Positions 27,125-35,590 of a stretch of 64,000 bases of DNA are shown here, piece after piece. Where the stretch lies: the NCBI GenBank assembly GCA_050945795.1, contig JBMNTP010000003.1, positions 22,959 to 86,958 on the forward strand, written 5' to 3'. The notes below the pieces were generated by a model. That model did no database searches, had not been told where the DNA came from, and was given only the letters and a program-made list of their open reading frames with translations. Made by a program: the position numbers and the translations under genes. This stretch comes from JBMNTP01 sp050945795 (GTDB taxonomy: Bacteria > Bacillota > Clostridia > Christensenellales > MGBC116941). The first letter of the stretch is position 1; each line of letters starts with the position of its first letter.

Positions 27125-27584
27125 ATGTGGATGCGGCGACGCTTCTATACATATGACGACCATTATAAACGGCGTTAAGCATGAGAAACATTTATGTCAT
27201 GAATGCGCGGCCAAAATTAAGCTGGCCCAGCCGTTCTCTATGGGAGAACTCTTTACCGGACTTATGGGCATGGCGCCGGTGTCCGGCTCTCCGCTTTGCC
27301 CCGGCTGTGGCATGAGCCTGCAAAAGTTTAGAAAAACCGGAAGGCTGGGGTGCGAACAATGCTTTAGCTCTATGTCCGGCTCACTTATGCCTGTTATAGA
27401 GAGCATACACGGCAAAGCGACACATGCCGGTAAAAGACCGAAGCGCTTGGACGGAAGCACCCGCAGAGAGGTTGAGCTTATGGATCTTCAAGCAAGGCTT
27501 GAGGAAGCTATAAAGAAAGAGGAATATGAGCAGGCGGCTCAATTGCGTGACGCGATTAAGGAATTTGAAAGAGAGGGGGAATAA
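27111..27584 (+). CDS. mcsA: McsA, zinc-finger activator of McsB
   Basis: A 157-residue protein with two cysteine clusters, CNECGCGDASIH with LCHEC (residues 3-40) and CPGCGM with CEQCF (about 63-85), expected to bind zinc, and a C-terminal UVR domain (LQARLEEAIKKEEYEQAAQLRDAIK). It activates the arginine kinase McsB and takes part in CtsR control and metal or redox stress. The gene overlaps ctsR by 14 bases and is 2 bases from mcsB, so expression is tightly coupled. Confidence 0.94.
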   Translation: MKCNECGCGDASIHMTTIINGVKHEKHLCHECAAKIKLAQPFSMGELFTGLMGMAPVSGSPLCPGCGMSLQKFRKTGRLGCEQCFSSMSGSLMPVIESIHGKATHAGKRPKRLDGSTRREVELMDLQARLEEAIKKEEYEQAAQLRDAIKEFEREGE

Positions 27585-27586
27585 AA

Positions 27587-28594
27587 ATGCCGTTATGGAA
27601 GGAAATCGGGCCGGATGAGGATATAGTTGTATCTTCAAGGATAAGACTGGCCAGGAATTTGTCCGGCATTAATTTCCCGGGCATGATGACCGACTCTGAT
27701 TGCGAAAAGGTAACTTCACTTATATGCGACTCAAAGCCGGAAGGTTTCGGACTTGTTAGGATGGGTCAAATAAGCGATATCGCCCGCTCGGCATTGGTGG
27801 AGGAGCATATAATAAGCCCTAATCTGGCTACCAGGAGCGAGGCGGCTCTTCTTATAAATGAGGATGAGACGCTGAGCGTTATGATAAACGAAGAGGACCA
27901 TTTAAGGATTCAATGTCTGCTGCCGGGGATGCAGCTAGACAGGGCAATGGATTTGGCAAACGATTTGGACGATAAGCTCAGCGAAAAGCTGAAATATGCT
28001 TATCATGCCGGTCTTGGCTATCTGACCTCGTGTCCTACAAATGTGGGTACCGGGCTTAGGGCATCGCTTATGCTGCATTTGCCGGCGCTTACAATGACGG
28101 GGCAGATGCCGGCGATTATAAAAGGCATATCCAAAACTGGAATGACAGTGCGTGGCATATACGGAGAGGGCAGCGAATGCGCTGGAGCTATGTACCAGAT
28201 ATCTAACCAGATAACGCTGGGACATTCCGAAAAGGAAATTGTAATGAGCATATCCGGCACCGCGAGCCGGGTAATGGATAAAGAAAGAAAAACGCGGCAG
28301 CTTATACTCGACAACGCAAGGATAAAGCTTGAGGACAAGGTTTTCCGTTCGTGTGGAATACTTAAAACAGCGAGGACGCTTGATTCAAAGGAAATGACAG
28401 AGCTTGTATCGAATGTTAAGCTGGGAGTTGCGGCGGGAATTGTAAGCGGCGTATCCCACTCTGAGTTGCATAATCTGCTTATGGAGGCGCAGCCGGCGTT
28501 TATACAGCAGAAATCGGGCAGGGATATGACGGAGGAAGAAAGAGATATTAAGCGCGCCGAAATGGTGCGAAGCATAATGAAGGATGCCGAATAA
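27587..28594 (+). CDS. mcsB: Protein arginine kinase McsB
   Basis: A 335-residue kinase of the phosphagen (guanidino) kinase fold that phosphorylates arginines, marking proteins for ClpCP degradation. Visible features are the ATP-binding SSRIRLARNLSG near residue 17, the LTSCPTNVGTGLRAS catalytic segment near 145-160 and the GEGSECAG loop. The N-terminal substrate-binding helical domain is reduced, as usual in McsB. The start has GAGAGGGGG upstream. It lies between mcsA and clpC, the standard order. Confidence 0.95.
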   Translation: MPLWKEIGPDEDIVVSSRIRLARNLSGINFPGMMTDSDCEKVTSLICDSKPEGFGLVRMGQISDIARSALVEEHIISPNLATRSEAALLINEDETLSVMINEEDHLRIQCLLPGMQLDRAMDLANDLDDKLSEKLKYAYHAGLGYLTSCPTNVGTGLRASLMLHLPALTMTGQMPAIIKGISKTGMTVRGIYGEGSECAGAMYQISNQITLGHSEKEIVMSISGTASRVMDKERKTRQLILDNARIKLEDKVFRSCGILKTARTLDSKEMTELVSNVKLGVAAGIVSGVSHSELHNLLMEAQPAFIQQKSGRDMTEEERDIKRAEMVRSIMKDAE

Positions 28595-28609
28595 GGCAGG
28601 AGGTGTGAT

Positions 28610-31036
28610 ATGGATATTCATGGAAGATTCACTGAAGGCGCCCGTAACGCGCTGAATCTGTCGCAGGAGGCGGCAAAAGAATTTGGACATAACTATGTTG
28701 GAACGGAGCATGTGCTGCTAGGTATAGTCGCGGAGGGCAAAAACGCCGCCGCAAGGCTGCTTTCGAGTCAAGGCATAGGAGTTAACAATGTCGCTAATAT
28801 GGTTGAAAAGCTTATAGGCAAGGGAGAAAACAAGTATTCGGGCAATATCGGATACACTCCAAGAACCAAACGCGTTATAGAGGCAAGCCTTACAGAGGCG
28901 AAGAACCTTGGAAATAATTATGTTGGGGCAGAACATCTGCTACTCGCGCTTATATCCGAACGTGAAAGCGTGGCGGTTAGAGTGCTGGCCGATCTTGGCG
29001 TTGATATGATGGCTCTTGGTGAAATAATTAAAAAAGAAGCGGGGGCCAAAAACCGCGCCGCCGCCAACAGCTCTACGCCGACGCTTGACCAATACGGCAA
29101 GGACATAACAAAGGCGGCGCGCGAAGGCGAGCTTGATCCGGTTATAGGAAGGCAGCAGGAGATAGAGCGCATTGTTCAGATACTCTCCCGCCGCACAAAG
29201 AACAATCCGGTGCTTATAGGTGAACCCGGCGTAGGTAAATCGGCGATAGCGGAAGGACTGGCGCAGAAGATTGTTGAAGGTAATATACCCGAGCTTTTGA
29301 AAGGAAAAAGGGTTGTTTCGCTTGATATGAGCTCCATACTTGCCGGAGCAAAATACCGTGGTGAGTTTGAGGAGCGTATGAAAACAGCGATAAACGAGCT
29401 TAAGGCGGACAAGAGCGTTATACTGTTTATCGACGAGCTGCATACGTTGGTAGGCGCGGGAGCGGCTGAAGGCGCGATTGACGCAGCGAACATATTAAAG
29501 CCGGCGCTTGCTAGAGGCGAAATTCAGGTTGTAGGCGCTACGACGCTTGACGAATACAGAAAGTATATTGAAAAGGACGCGGCGCTTGAAAGGCGGTTCC
29601 AGCCTGTTACGGTAGGGGAGCCGACAACCGACGAGGCTAAGGAAATACTTAGAGGGCTACGTGATAAATATGAGGCGCACCATAAAGTAAGGATAAGCGA
29701 TGAGGCTATTGAGGCGGCTGTAATGCTTGCCGACAGGTATATAAGCGACAGATTCCTGCCCGACAAGGCGATAGACCTTATGGATGAAGCGGCAAGTAAA
29801 GTGAGAATTAGCAGCTTTACCGCTCCGCCGGATCTTAAAGAGCTTGAAAACAAGCTTGAGAGGCTGCAAAAGGAAAAGGAAGAGGCGGTTAATCATCAGA
29901 ACTTTGAAAAGGCGGCAGGCATAAGGGATGAGGAGCAGAAGTCGCTTAAAGAAATAGAAAGCATCAAGGAAGAGTGGAAAAACTCCAACAAGGAAAGGGA
30001 GCTTACTGTTGGCGAAGAGGAAATAGCGCAGATTGTATCAAGCTGGACGCGTGTACCTGTGGTTAAGCTGACGGAGGACGAAAGCCAAAGACTGCTAAAC
30101 CTTGAGGGAGAGCTGCGTAAGCGCGTTATAGGACAGCAGGAAGCGCTTAGTGCGGTATCAAGGGCTATAAGACGGGCAAGAGCCGGCCTTAAAGACCCCA
30201 AGCGTCCGATAGGTTCGTTCATATTTCTCGGGCCGACCGGCGTAGGTAAAACTGAGCTTAGCAAGGCTTTGGCGCAGTCTATGTTCGGGGATGAGGACGC
30301 CATGATAAGGCTTGACATGTCCGAGTACATGGAGATGCATACTGTGGCAAAGCTTATAGGCTCACCGCCCGGATATGTAGGATACGACGATGGCGGACAG
30401 CTTACCGAGAAGGTACGCCGTAAACCTTACAGCGTTGTACTGTTTGACGAAATTGAAAAAGCGCATCCTGATGTGTTTAACATACTTCTCCAAATAATGG
30501 AGGACGGCAGATTGACGGACGGCAAGGGTCGAGTGGTCAATTTCCAGAACACCGTCATAATAATGACGAGTAACGTCGGCGCCTCCTCTTTCCAAAGGCA
30601 AAGGAGCATGGGCTTCGGAGCGCAAACAGATGGAGCGTTGCCGTATGAGAGGTTCAAGCAGAATATGCTTGACGAGCTTAAAAAGACATTCCGGCCCGAG
30701 TTCGTGAATAGAGTGGACGAAATAATCGTGTTCCACACTCTGGACAAAGAGGACACAAGGCAGATTGTCGACCTTATGCTCGCCGACGTCGCCAAGCGGC
30801 TGAAGGATCAGGGCATAGAGCTTATCGTTGGGGATGAGGCGAAGGATTTTCTCGCAAGCGAAGGGTTTGATGAGATGTATGGCGCCAGACCGCTTAGGAG
30901 GGCGATACAGCAGAAGGTTGAAGACTCGCTGAGTGAAGAGTTGCTGGCTGGGCGTATAGCGCTGGGGGACAGCGTAGAGGCTTACATGAGTGAAGGCAAG
31001 CTTGCGTTTAGAAAAGCGGAAAAGGCGGAAGTATAA
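28610..31036 (+). CDS. clpC: ATP-dependent Clp protease ATP-binding subunit ClpC
   Basis: An 808-residue Hsp100 unfoldase that feeds proteins, including arginine-phosphorylated ones, to ClpP. Two Clp-N repeats fill about residues 1-145. AAA module 1 has Walker A GEPGVGKS (204-211). A middle domain with a UVR-like segment (LERLQKEKEEAVNHQNFEKA) distinguishes ClpC from ClpB. AAA module 2 has Walker A GPTGVGKT (541-548) and the C-terminal D2-small domain. A GAGGTG site precedes the ATG. It is the last gene of the CtsR-controlled operon and is followed by a strong terminator. Confidence 0.97.
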   Translation: MDIHGRFTEGARNALNLSQEAAKEFGHNYVGTEHVLLGIVAEGKNAAARLLSSQGIGVNNVANMVEKLIGKGENKYSGNIGYTPRTKRVIEASLTEAKNLGNNYVGAEHLLLALISERESVAVRVLADLGVDMMALGEIIKKEAGAKNRAAANSSTPTLDQYGKDITKAAREGELDPVIGRQQEIERIVQILSRRTKNNPVLIGEPGVGKSAIAEGLAQKIVEGNIPELLKGKRVVSLDMSSILAGAKYRGEFEERMKTAINELKADKSVILFIDELHTLVGAGAAEGAIDAANILKPALARGEIQVVGATTLDEYRKYIEKDAALERRFQPVTVGEPTTDEAKEILRGLRDKYEAHHKVRISDEAIEAAVMLADRYISDRFLPDKAIDLMDEAASKVRISSFTAPPDLKELENKLERLQKEKEEAVNHQNFEKAAGIRDEEQKSLKEIESIKEEWKNSNKERELTVGEEEIAQIVSSWTRVPVVKLTEDESQRLLNLEGELRKRVIGQQEALSAVSRAIRRARAGLKDPKRPIGSFIFLGPTGVGKTELSKALAQSMFGDEDAMIRLDMSEYMEMHTVAKLIGSPPGYVGYDDGGQLTEKVRRKPYSVVLFDEIEKAHPDVFNILLQIMEDGRLTDGKGRVVNFQNTVIIMTSNVGASSFQRQRSMGFGAQTDGALPYERFKQNMLDELKKTFRPEFVNRVDEIIVFHTLDKEDTRQIVDLMLADVAKRLKDQGIELIVGDEAKDFLASEGFDEMYGARPLRRAIQQKVEDSLSEELLAGRIALGDSVEAYMSEGKLAFRKAEKAEV

Positions 31037-31045
31037 AAGCTATAT

Positions 31046-31074
31046 AAAAGAGGCCGCGAAAGCGGCCTCTTTTT
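31046..31074 (+). terminator. Intrinsic terminator after clpC
   Basis: AAAAGAGGCCGC (31046-31057) pairs with GCGGCCTCTTTT (31062-31073) over a GAAA loop, with a T run. Confidence 0.93.
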
Positions 31075-31102
31075 GCGCCCAAAAACGCGCATCCGTCGCT
31101 CC

Positions 31103-31132
31103 TTGACACGCCCGCATTTTGAAGGGTAAAAT
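31103..31132 (+). promoter_or_regulatory. Predicted promoter of the TIM-barrel isomerase-like gene
   Basis: TTGACA (31103-31108), an 18-base spacer and TAAAAT (31127-31132), giving a very short leader before the ATG at 31153. Confidence 0.6.
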
Positions 31133-31152
31133 TGACTTATACGGGGGGACAT

Positions 31153-31965
31153 ATGGATATAGGAATTTCGACCGCCAGCTTTTTTGGGCGGCTTAATACT
31201 GAGGACGCACTTCAGGAGATAGGCAGGCTGGGCGTAAGAACTTGCGAGGTTTTTCTCGGCAGCCATAGTGAGTATACCGAAGACTTCGCTAAGCTTTTAG
31301 CTGATATCGCGGGTAAATACGGCGTAAGAATAAGCTCTGTGCATTCTCTTAGTACGCAATTCGAGCCGCAGCTGTTTTCTATAAACGACAGACAGGCGGC
31401 GGATGCGAGAGTGTTTTTGAAAAGAATATTCAAGGCGGCCGAGATTATGGGCGCCGGTATGTATGTGCATCACGGGCCGACTATGCTTAAAAGAGTAAGT
31501 AAAAGGCCGCTTGATTATAAATGGCTGGCCAAAAGGGCATCTATGCTTGCTGATATGGCGGCGGATTATGGAGTCAAGTTCACTTGGGAAAATGTACAGT
31601 GGTGTCTTTATGGATTTCCCGGCTTTGCGCGGGAACTTAACTCTTGCCTGTCCACTAAAAACCTGTATTATACTCTTGACCTTAAGCAGGCGGCGAGAAG
31701 CGGATATAACATAAGCGAATATGTAAAGGATATGGGGGAGCGCATGGTGAACCTCCATATATGCGATTATGTATGCGGCAAAGAGGGTGCCGATTCTAAA
31801 ATGCCGGGCGAAGGGCAATGCGATTTTAACTTGCTAAAAAGAGAGCTTGACGCGGTGGGGTATAATGGCCCCGCAATACTTGAAGTATATATTCAAGACT
31901 ATAATGACAGCTCCGACCTGCTGTATGGCGTTGATTTTCTAAACTCGGTTTTCAATAAAGATTAA
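31153..31965 (+). CDS. Sugar phosphate isomerase/epimerase-like TIM-barrel protein
   Basis: A 270-residue protein of the xylose-isomerase-like TIM-barrel superfamily (AP_endonuc_2). Typical segments are the opening MDIGISTASFFG, VRISSVHSLSTQFE, GAGMYVHHGPTML, KFTWENVQWCLYG, YYTLDLKQA and ILEVYIQDYN, which place metal-binding Glu, Asp and His at strand ends. Family members act as sugar isomerases, epimerases or endonuclease IV-like enzymes, so the substrate cannot be named. I use ATG 31153 after GGGGGG; TTG 31132 is less likely. Its stop overlaps the convergent gene by 4 bases. Confidence 0.75.
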   Translation: MDIGISTASFFGRLNTEDALQEIGRLGVRTCEVFLGSHSEYTEDFAKLLADIAGKYGVRISSVHSLSTQFEPQLFSINDRQAADARVFLKRIFKAAEIMGAGMYVHHGPTMLKRVSKRPLDYKWLAKRASMLADMAADYGVKFTWENVQWCLYGFPGFARELNSCLSTKNLYYTLDLKQAARSGYNISEYVKDMGERMVNLHICDYVCGKEGADSKMPGEGQCDFNLLKRELDAVGYNGPAILEVYIQDYNDSSDLLYGVDFLNSVFNKD

Positions 31966-32471
31966 TCTTTGCTATATTTTTCTATTAGCGCGTTCACCCA
32001 TTGCTTATGAGGCGCTTCAACTATTGTAAAAGGCATGGCACTGGGCGCGTCTTTTTCGGTAAACAGCAGTATTTGTGGGCCTTGTCGCAGCTGCCCGGGA
32101 AATACCATGGCATGGAACAGCGCGTAGGGCAGATAGCCGTCCATAAATATAATCATGTTAATTTCGCCCCACGGCTGCGCTACTGCTTTATCAAAACGAG
32201 AATCCCTTATCACAGGAACCGTTATTACACCGGTATACCCATCCTTGGCGGTAAAATACTCTTCGCCGGTTTCTATAATAACAACCCTCGCCCCTTCAAG
32301 CGGCGTCAGCGTTTTTCCATCCACTACCTGCACATTTACAGTTGCCGATTCCGATGCGCTGCCGGATACCGGTATGCTTATACCGCCGAAGGAAAATACG
32401 CCAAGAGCGGCGGAGATAAGCAGCAACGCCGCCACTATGACGGGAAGTATTGGCGATTTAAATATTTTCAT
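31962..32471 (-). CDS. Uncharacterised membrane-anchored protein with carboxypeptidase-regulatory-like fold
   Basis: A 169-residue protein I do not recognise beyond its architecture. It starts with a short basic stretch and one hydrophobic helix (about residues 8-29), so it is probably anchored with its bulk outside. The segment ATVNVQVVDGKTLTPLEGARV resembles the first strands of carboxypeptidase regulatory-like (Ig-type) domains, followed by AKDGYTGVITVPV, where such domains place a turn. A GGAG site precedes the ATG. It converges with the TIM-barrel gene (4-base overlap) and diverges from pgi. No enzymatic motif is visible. Confidence 0.7.
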   Translation of the reverse strand: MKIFKSPILPVIVAALLLISAALGVFSFGGISIPVSGSASESATVNVQVVDGKTLTPLEGARVVIIETGEEYFTAKDGYTGVITVPVIRDSRFDKAVAQPWGEINMIIFMDGYLPYALFHAMVFPGQLRQGPQILLFTEKDAPSAMPFTIVEAPHKQWVNALIEKYSKD

Positions 32472-32535
32472 AATTCATCTCCGAAAAAATGTGTTTGTAA
32501 TATTTATGCCGCCACCGCTATATAAATACGCACCG

Positions 32536-32564
32536 TTGCCAAAGCCGCGACTGTGATATATCAT
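32536..32564 (+). promoter_or_regulatory. Predicted promoter of pgi
   Basis: TTGCCA (32536-32541), a 17-base spacer and TATCAT (32559-32564), with TGA before the -10. Moderate match. Confidence 0.45.
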
Positions 32565-32607
32565 TTATATAAGATAACAGGAAAAATATGTCGGGGGGTA
32601 TGCTTAT

Positions 32608-34011
32608 ATGAATATTAATTATTTAGGTATGCGACTGGATTTCAACAATATGATGGAACACACGCTAGGAGAGCGCGGCATTAAGGAGGCGGAACTCGCC
32701 CAGATTCAACCTCTGCTTGAAAAGGCGGCGCAGGCCATGAAGGCTAAACGCCATCAAATGAAATGGCGGGAACTGCCGCATAATCAAAGCGAAATAGCAA
32801 AGGAAATTATAAATACTGCCGAAGATGTAAGGGCAAAGTTTGATAATTTCGTGGTGCTTGGGATAGGCGGCTCGGCATTAGGGCCGATAGCCGTGCATCA
32901 GGCGCTCAGGCATATGCGCTATAATGAGCTTGATAAAGAACGGCGCGGCGGCCCCAAGCTATACGTTGAGGACAATGTAGATCCCGAGCGCATGCGCGCG
33001 CTGCTTGATGTGATAGATGTTAAGAAGACCTGCTTTAATGTTATAACAAAATCCGGCAGCACATCTGAAACTATGGCTCAATACCTCATAATTTCGGATA
33101 TAGTTAAAAAAGAGGTGGGCGAAGAATGGCAAGATCATTTTATAGCCACAACGGACAGAGAGAAAGGCAATCTCATTAAAATAGCGCGCGAAGAAGGGTT
33201 TAAAACTTTTTTTGTGCCGGATGGCGTGGGCGGACGCTTCAGCGAGCTTTGTCCGGTAGGATTGCTGGCGGCGGCGGTGTGCGGTATAGATATTGAAGAG
33301 CTGCTTAGGGGCGCCGCCGATATGGACGCCGCCTGTGAAGAGCCGGATATATGGAAAAATGCTGCGTATATGGGGGCGGCGCTGCAATATTTGGCTATTG
33401 AAAAGGGAATGAATATATCCGTTATGATGCCGTACGCCGATTCGCTAAAATACATGGCGGACTGGTACGCTCAGCTATGGGCGGAATCGCTCGGCAAAAG
33501 ATACGCGCTGGACGGCACGGAAGTGTTTACAGGTCAAACGCCTGTTAAGGCGCTAGGCGTCACCGACCAGCACAGTCAGGTTCAGCTTTACACAGAAGGG
33601 CCGTTTGATAAGGTGGTAACGCTGCTGGCGCCCGAAGAATACCGCGAGGTTTTTCCGATACCGCACGGCTGTGAGGATATACCCGATGTATCATTCCTTG
33701 GCGGGCATACGCTTAACGAGCTTATTAAAAGCGAAAGAGAGGCGACGGAATACGCGCTGCTTAAGGCGGGGCGCATGAATATGACTATAACGCTGCCGCG
33801 CGTAGATGAATACAGCATAGGCGGTCTTATTTACTACTTCGAGGTGCAAACGGCTTTTATAGGCGAGCTGCTCGGCATAGATGCGTTTGACCAGCCCGGA
33901 GTTGAGGAAGGCAAAAACGCTACTTACGCGCTGCTTGGAAAGCCCGGATTTGAACAAAAAAAGGCCGAGCTTGACGCCCGGCCGATAAAGAAGCAGGAGT
34001 ATATTATTTAA
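32608..34011 (+). CDS. pgi: Glucose-6-phosphate isomerase
   Basis: A 467-residue glycolytic enzyme converting glucose 6-phosphate to fructose 6-phosphate. The sugar-isomerase domains show VVLGIGGSALGPIAVHQAL, FNVITKSGSTSETMAQ, DGVGGRFSELCPVGLL (catalytic loop), GTEVFTGQTPVKALGVTDQHSQVQ and the closing DQPGVEEGK signature. The length suits the shorter bacterial type. A TCGGGGGG site precedes the ATG. Its last 8 bases overlap the end of the convergent thiT gene. Confidence 0.96.
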   Translation: MNINYLGMRLDFNNMMEHTLGERGIKEAELAQIQPLLEKAAQAMKAKRHQMKWRELPHNQSEIAKEIINTAEDVRAKFDNFVVLGIGGSALGPIAVHQALRHMRYNELDKERRGGPKLYVEDNVDPERMRALLDVIDVKKTCFNVITKSGSTSETMAQYLIISDIVKKEVGEEWQDHFIATTDREKGNLIKIAREEGFKTFFVPDGVGGRFSELCPVGLLAAAVCGIDIEELLRGAADMDAACEEPDIWKNAAYMGAALQYLAIEKGMNISVMMPYADSLKYMADWYAQLWAESLGKRYALDGTEVFTGQTPVKALGVTDQHSQVQLYTEGPFDKVVTLLAPEEYREVFPIPHGCEDIPDVSFLGGHTLNELIKSEREATEYALLKAGRMNMTITLPRVDEYSIGGLIYYFEVQTAFIGELLGIDAFDQPGVEEGKNATYALLGKPGFEQKKAELDARPIKKQEYII

Positions 34012-34666
34012 TCGCTGCTGACGCCTTTATATTATTGAACATGTTTTTTATAGCCGGTATAAGCGCTATAACTACGCATATAGCTAGGTCGGGAATAAAT
34101 ACCGTAAGGTTATATACGGTAGAGTAAACTACTACCGACTGCCCTTCGGGAGCATATTCGGCGAAAAAGAGTATTCCCGATAATATGTGCATGAATATAC
34201 GGGCAAACCCGCCGACGATAACGCCGGGAATTAGATTCTTGCGGAAGAATCCGGCCAAGCCTATTAGCCCGAAGGCAAGTGGATAGTCAAGCAGCAGTTG
34301 AACGGGATGCACTACAAAAAGGTCTTGGAGTAGCTGCAAAAAGCCGTAAGCCACGCCGCATATAAGTCCCGGTACCGGTCCGAATATGTACGCATACGCC
34401 ATTATCGGCAGCATACTGGCGGGAGTCAGCGAGCCGCCTTGCGGCATCCTGTAAAGCCGTATGAAGGACAGCACAAAAGCTATCGCTATGCACATCGCCC
34501 CGTATACCAGCATTTTGGTTGTAATGGCGGGGGCGGCGCCGACCGTTTTGCGGCGGCTGAAATACAATATCGCGCCTACGGCCAGTACAGCCAATACTAT
34601 AAGCGATATAAGGGCGGGCGTCGACATACCGAGAAACTCCGAGAATATGGTTTTTTGTTCTTCCAT
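34004..34666 (-). CDS. thiT: Thiamine ECF transporter S-component ThiT
   Basis: A 220-residue integral membrane protein that binds thiamine and works with an ECF energizing module encoded elsewhere. About six to seven hydrophobic helices are visible. The family signature PQGGSLTPASMLPIMAYAYI and the later VQLLLDYPLAFGLIGLAG contain the thiamine-binding positions. There is an extra N-terminal helix (STPALISLIVLAVLAVGAIL) compared with the shortest members. I use the ATG at 34666, 7 bases from AAGGGG; the longer frame would run through the riboswitch terminator. Control by the TPP riboswitch upstream confirms the assignment. Confidence 0.92.
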   Translation of the reverse strand: MEEQKTIFSEFLGMSTPALISLIVLAVLAVGAILYFSRRKTVGAAPAITTKMLVYGAMCIAIAFVLSFIRLYRMPQGGSLTPASMLPIMAYAYIFGPVPGLICGVAYGFLQLLQDLFVVHPVQLLLDYPLAFGLIGLAGFFRKNLIPGVIVGGFARIFMHILSGILFFAEYAPEGQSVVVYSTVYNLTVFIPDLAICVVIALIPAIKNMFNNIKASAAIK

Positions 34667-34712
34667 GGTTGAACCCCTTTCTTGTCCGCGGGGGAAAACT
34701 GTGTTGGAAATG

Positions 34713-34751
34713 AAAAACCTCGTCGCCCAATACAATATGGGCAAAACGAGG
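34713..34751 (-). terminator. TPP riboswitch expression platform: intrinsic terminator
   Basis: On the minus strand CCTCGT (34751-34746) pairs with ACGAGG (34723-34718), with an inner GCCCA/TGGGC stem, followed by TTTTT. It lies between the aptamer and thiT. A competing AAAGCG/CGCTTT pairing and a TCAAAGG/CCTTTGA hairpin lie between the two and could form the alternative fold. Confidence 0.82.
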
Positions 34752-34782
34752 AAAAGCGTCAAAGGACTAGCCTTTGAAGTGA

Positions 34783-34861
34783 CCGCTTTCCTACGTTAGG
34801 ATTATCTACACAGGTTCCAAGGGTTGGCGATGCGCCATCTCAGCAAAAGCACCCCTAGCGG
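34783..34861 (-). promoter_or_regulatory. TPP (THI-box) riboswitch
   Basis: On the minus strand the conserved TPP aptamer elements occur in order: P1 CCGCT (34861-34857), GGGGTGC, CTGAGAT, ACCCTTGGAACCTG, TAATCCTAACGTAGG and closing P1 AGCGG (34787-34783). With TPP bound, the terminator downstream should form and switch off thiT. Confidence 0.96.
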
Positions 34862-34884
34862 CAAATATATTCTTATTTGCCATC

Positions 34885-34912
34885 ATTATACCACAGGCGA
34901 GCTTGTTGTCAA
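34885..34912 (-). promoter_or_regulatory. Promoter of the thiT riboswitch transcript
   Basis: On the minus strand TTGACA (34912-34907), a 16-base spacer and TATAAT (34890-34885), preceded by TGG (extended -10). The start lies about 15-20 bases before the aptamer. Confidence 0.82.
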
Positions 34913-34939
34913 GTGAGTCTATATTACTAAGGAGGAAAC

Positions 34940-35518
34940 ATGAGTCATTTCTTTGCATATATGTCGCGTATGAAGTATATAAGCCGGTGGGGGCTTATGA
35001 GAAACACAATGAGCGAAAACATACAGGAGCACAGCCTGCAGGCGGCAATGATAGCGCACAGCCTGGCGATAATAAAAAACCGGGTATTCGGCGGCAATGT
35101 AAACGCCGACAGGATAGCGGCTATGGCGCTGTATCATGAGGTTGGGGAGGTTATAACAGGAGATCTCGCAACGCCTATAAAATACTTTAACCCCGAAATA
35201 AAGGCGGCTTATAAAGCGATAGAAAAAATTGCCGAGAAAAAAATATTTGAGATGCTGCCGGATGAGATAAAAGAAGATATGCGGCCGTTTTTAGTATCGC
35301 CGGAGCAGGATAAAGAAAGCTGGAGCATTATCAAGGCGGCGGACAGAATATGCGCTTACCTAAAATGTCTTGAGGAACTTAAAGCCGGCAACGGCGAGTT
35401 TGAAAAGGCGCGGGCGTCTATACTTGAAAGCATAATTGCGCTTCATATGCCGGAAGTTGAGTGGTGGCTCGATAAATTTTCGGATAGTTTTTCGCTGTCT
35501 TTAGATGAGCTAAATTAG
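34940..35518 (+). CDS. yfbR: 5'-deoxynucleotidase YfbR-like HD phosphohydrolase
   Basis: A 192-residue HD-domain enzyme. It closely follows the YfbR pattern: SHFFAYMSRMKYISRWGLMR at the N-terminus, then NIQEHSLQAAMIAHSLA (first His), ALYHEVGEVITGD (the His and Glu that replace the usual HD pair in this subgroup) and KAADRICAYLKCLEEL with the late Asp. The E. coli homologue dephosphorylates deoxynucleoside 5'-monophosphates. The ATG follows AAGGAGG. It is divergent from the riboswitch promoter and has a terminator directly downstream. Confidence 0.88.
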   Translation: MSHFFAYMSRMKYISRWGLMRNTMSENIQEHSLQAAMIAHSLAIIKNRVFGGNVNADRIAAMALYHEVGEVITGDLATPIKYFNPEIKAAYKAIEKIAEKKIFEMLPDEIKEDMRPFLVSPEQDKESWSIIKAADRICAYLKCLEELKAGNGEFEKARASILESIIALHMPEVEWWLDKFSDSFSLSLDELN

Positions 35519-35537
35519 CATTTTTAGCCGCAATATA

Positions 35538-35560
35538 AAAAACGCCGAAAGGCGTTTTTG
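35538..35560. terminator. Bidirectional intrinsic terminator between yfbR and the arg operon
   Basis: AAAAACGCC (35538-35546) pairs with GGCGTTTTT (35551-35559) over a GAAA loop. Both strands end in a T run, so it can serve yfbR on the plus strand and the GNAT gene on the minus strand. Confidence 0.88.
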
Positions 35561-35590
35561 CTATATGTTATAAAAGAAAATATAAACCCA

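Noticed and set aside
34667..34762. N-terminal extension of thiT to 34762
   Set aside because: It would place coding sequence across the riboswitch terminator. The ATG at 34666 has a proper ribosome site and gives a normal ThiT.
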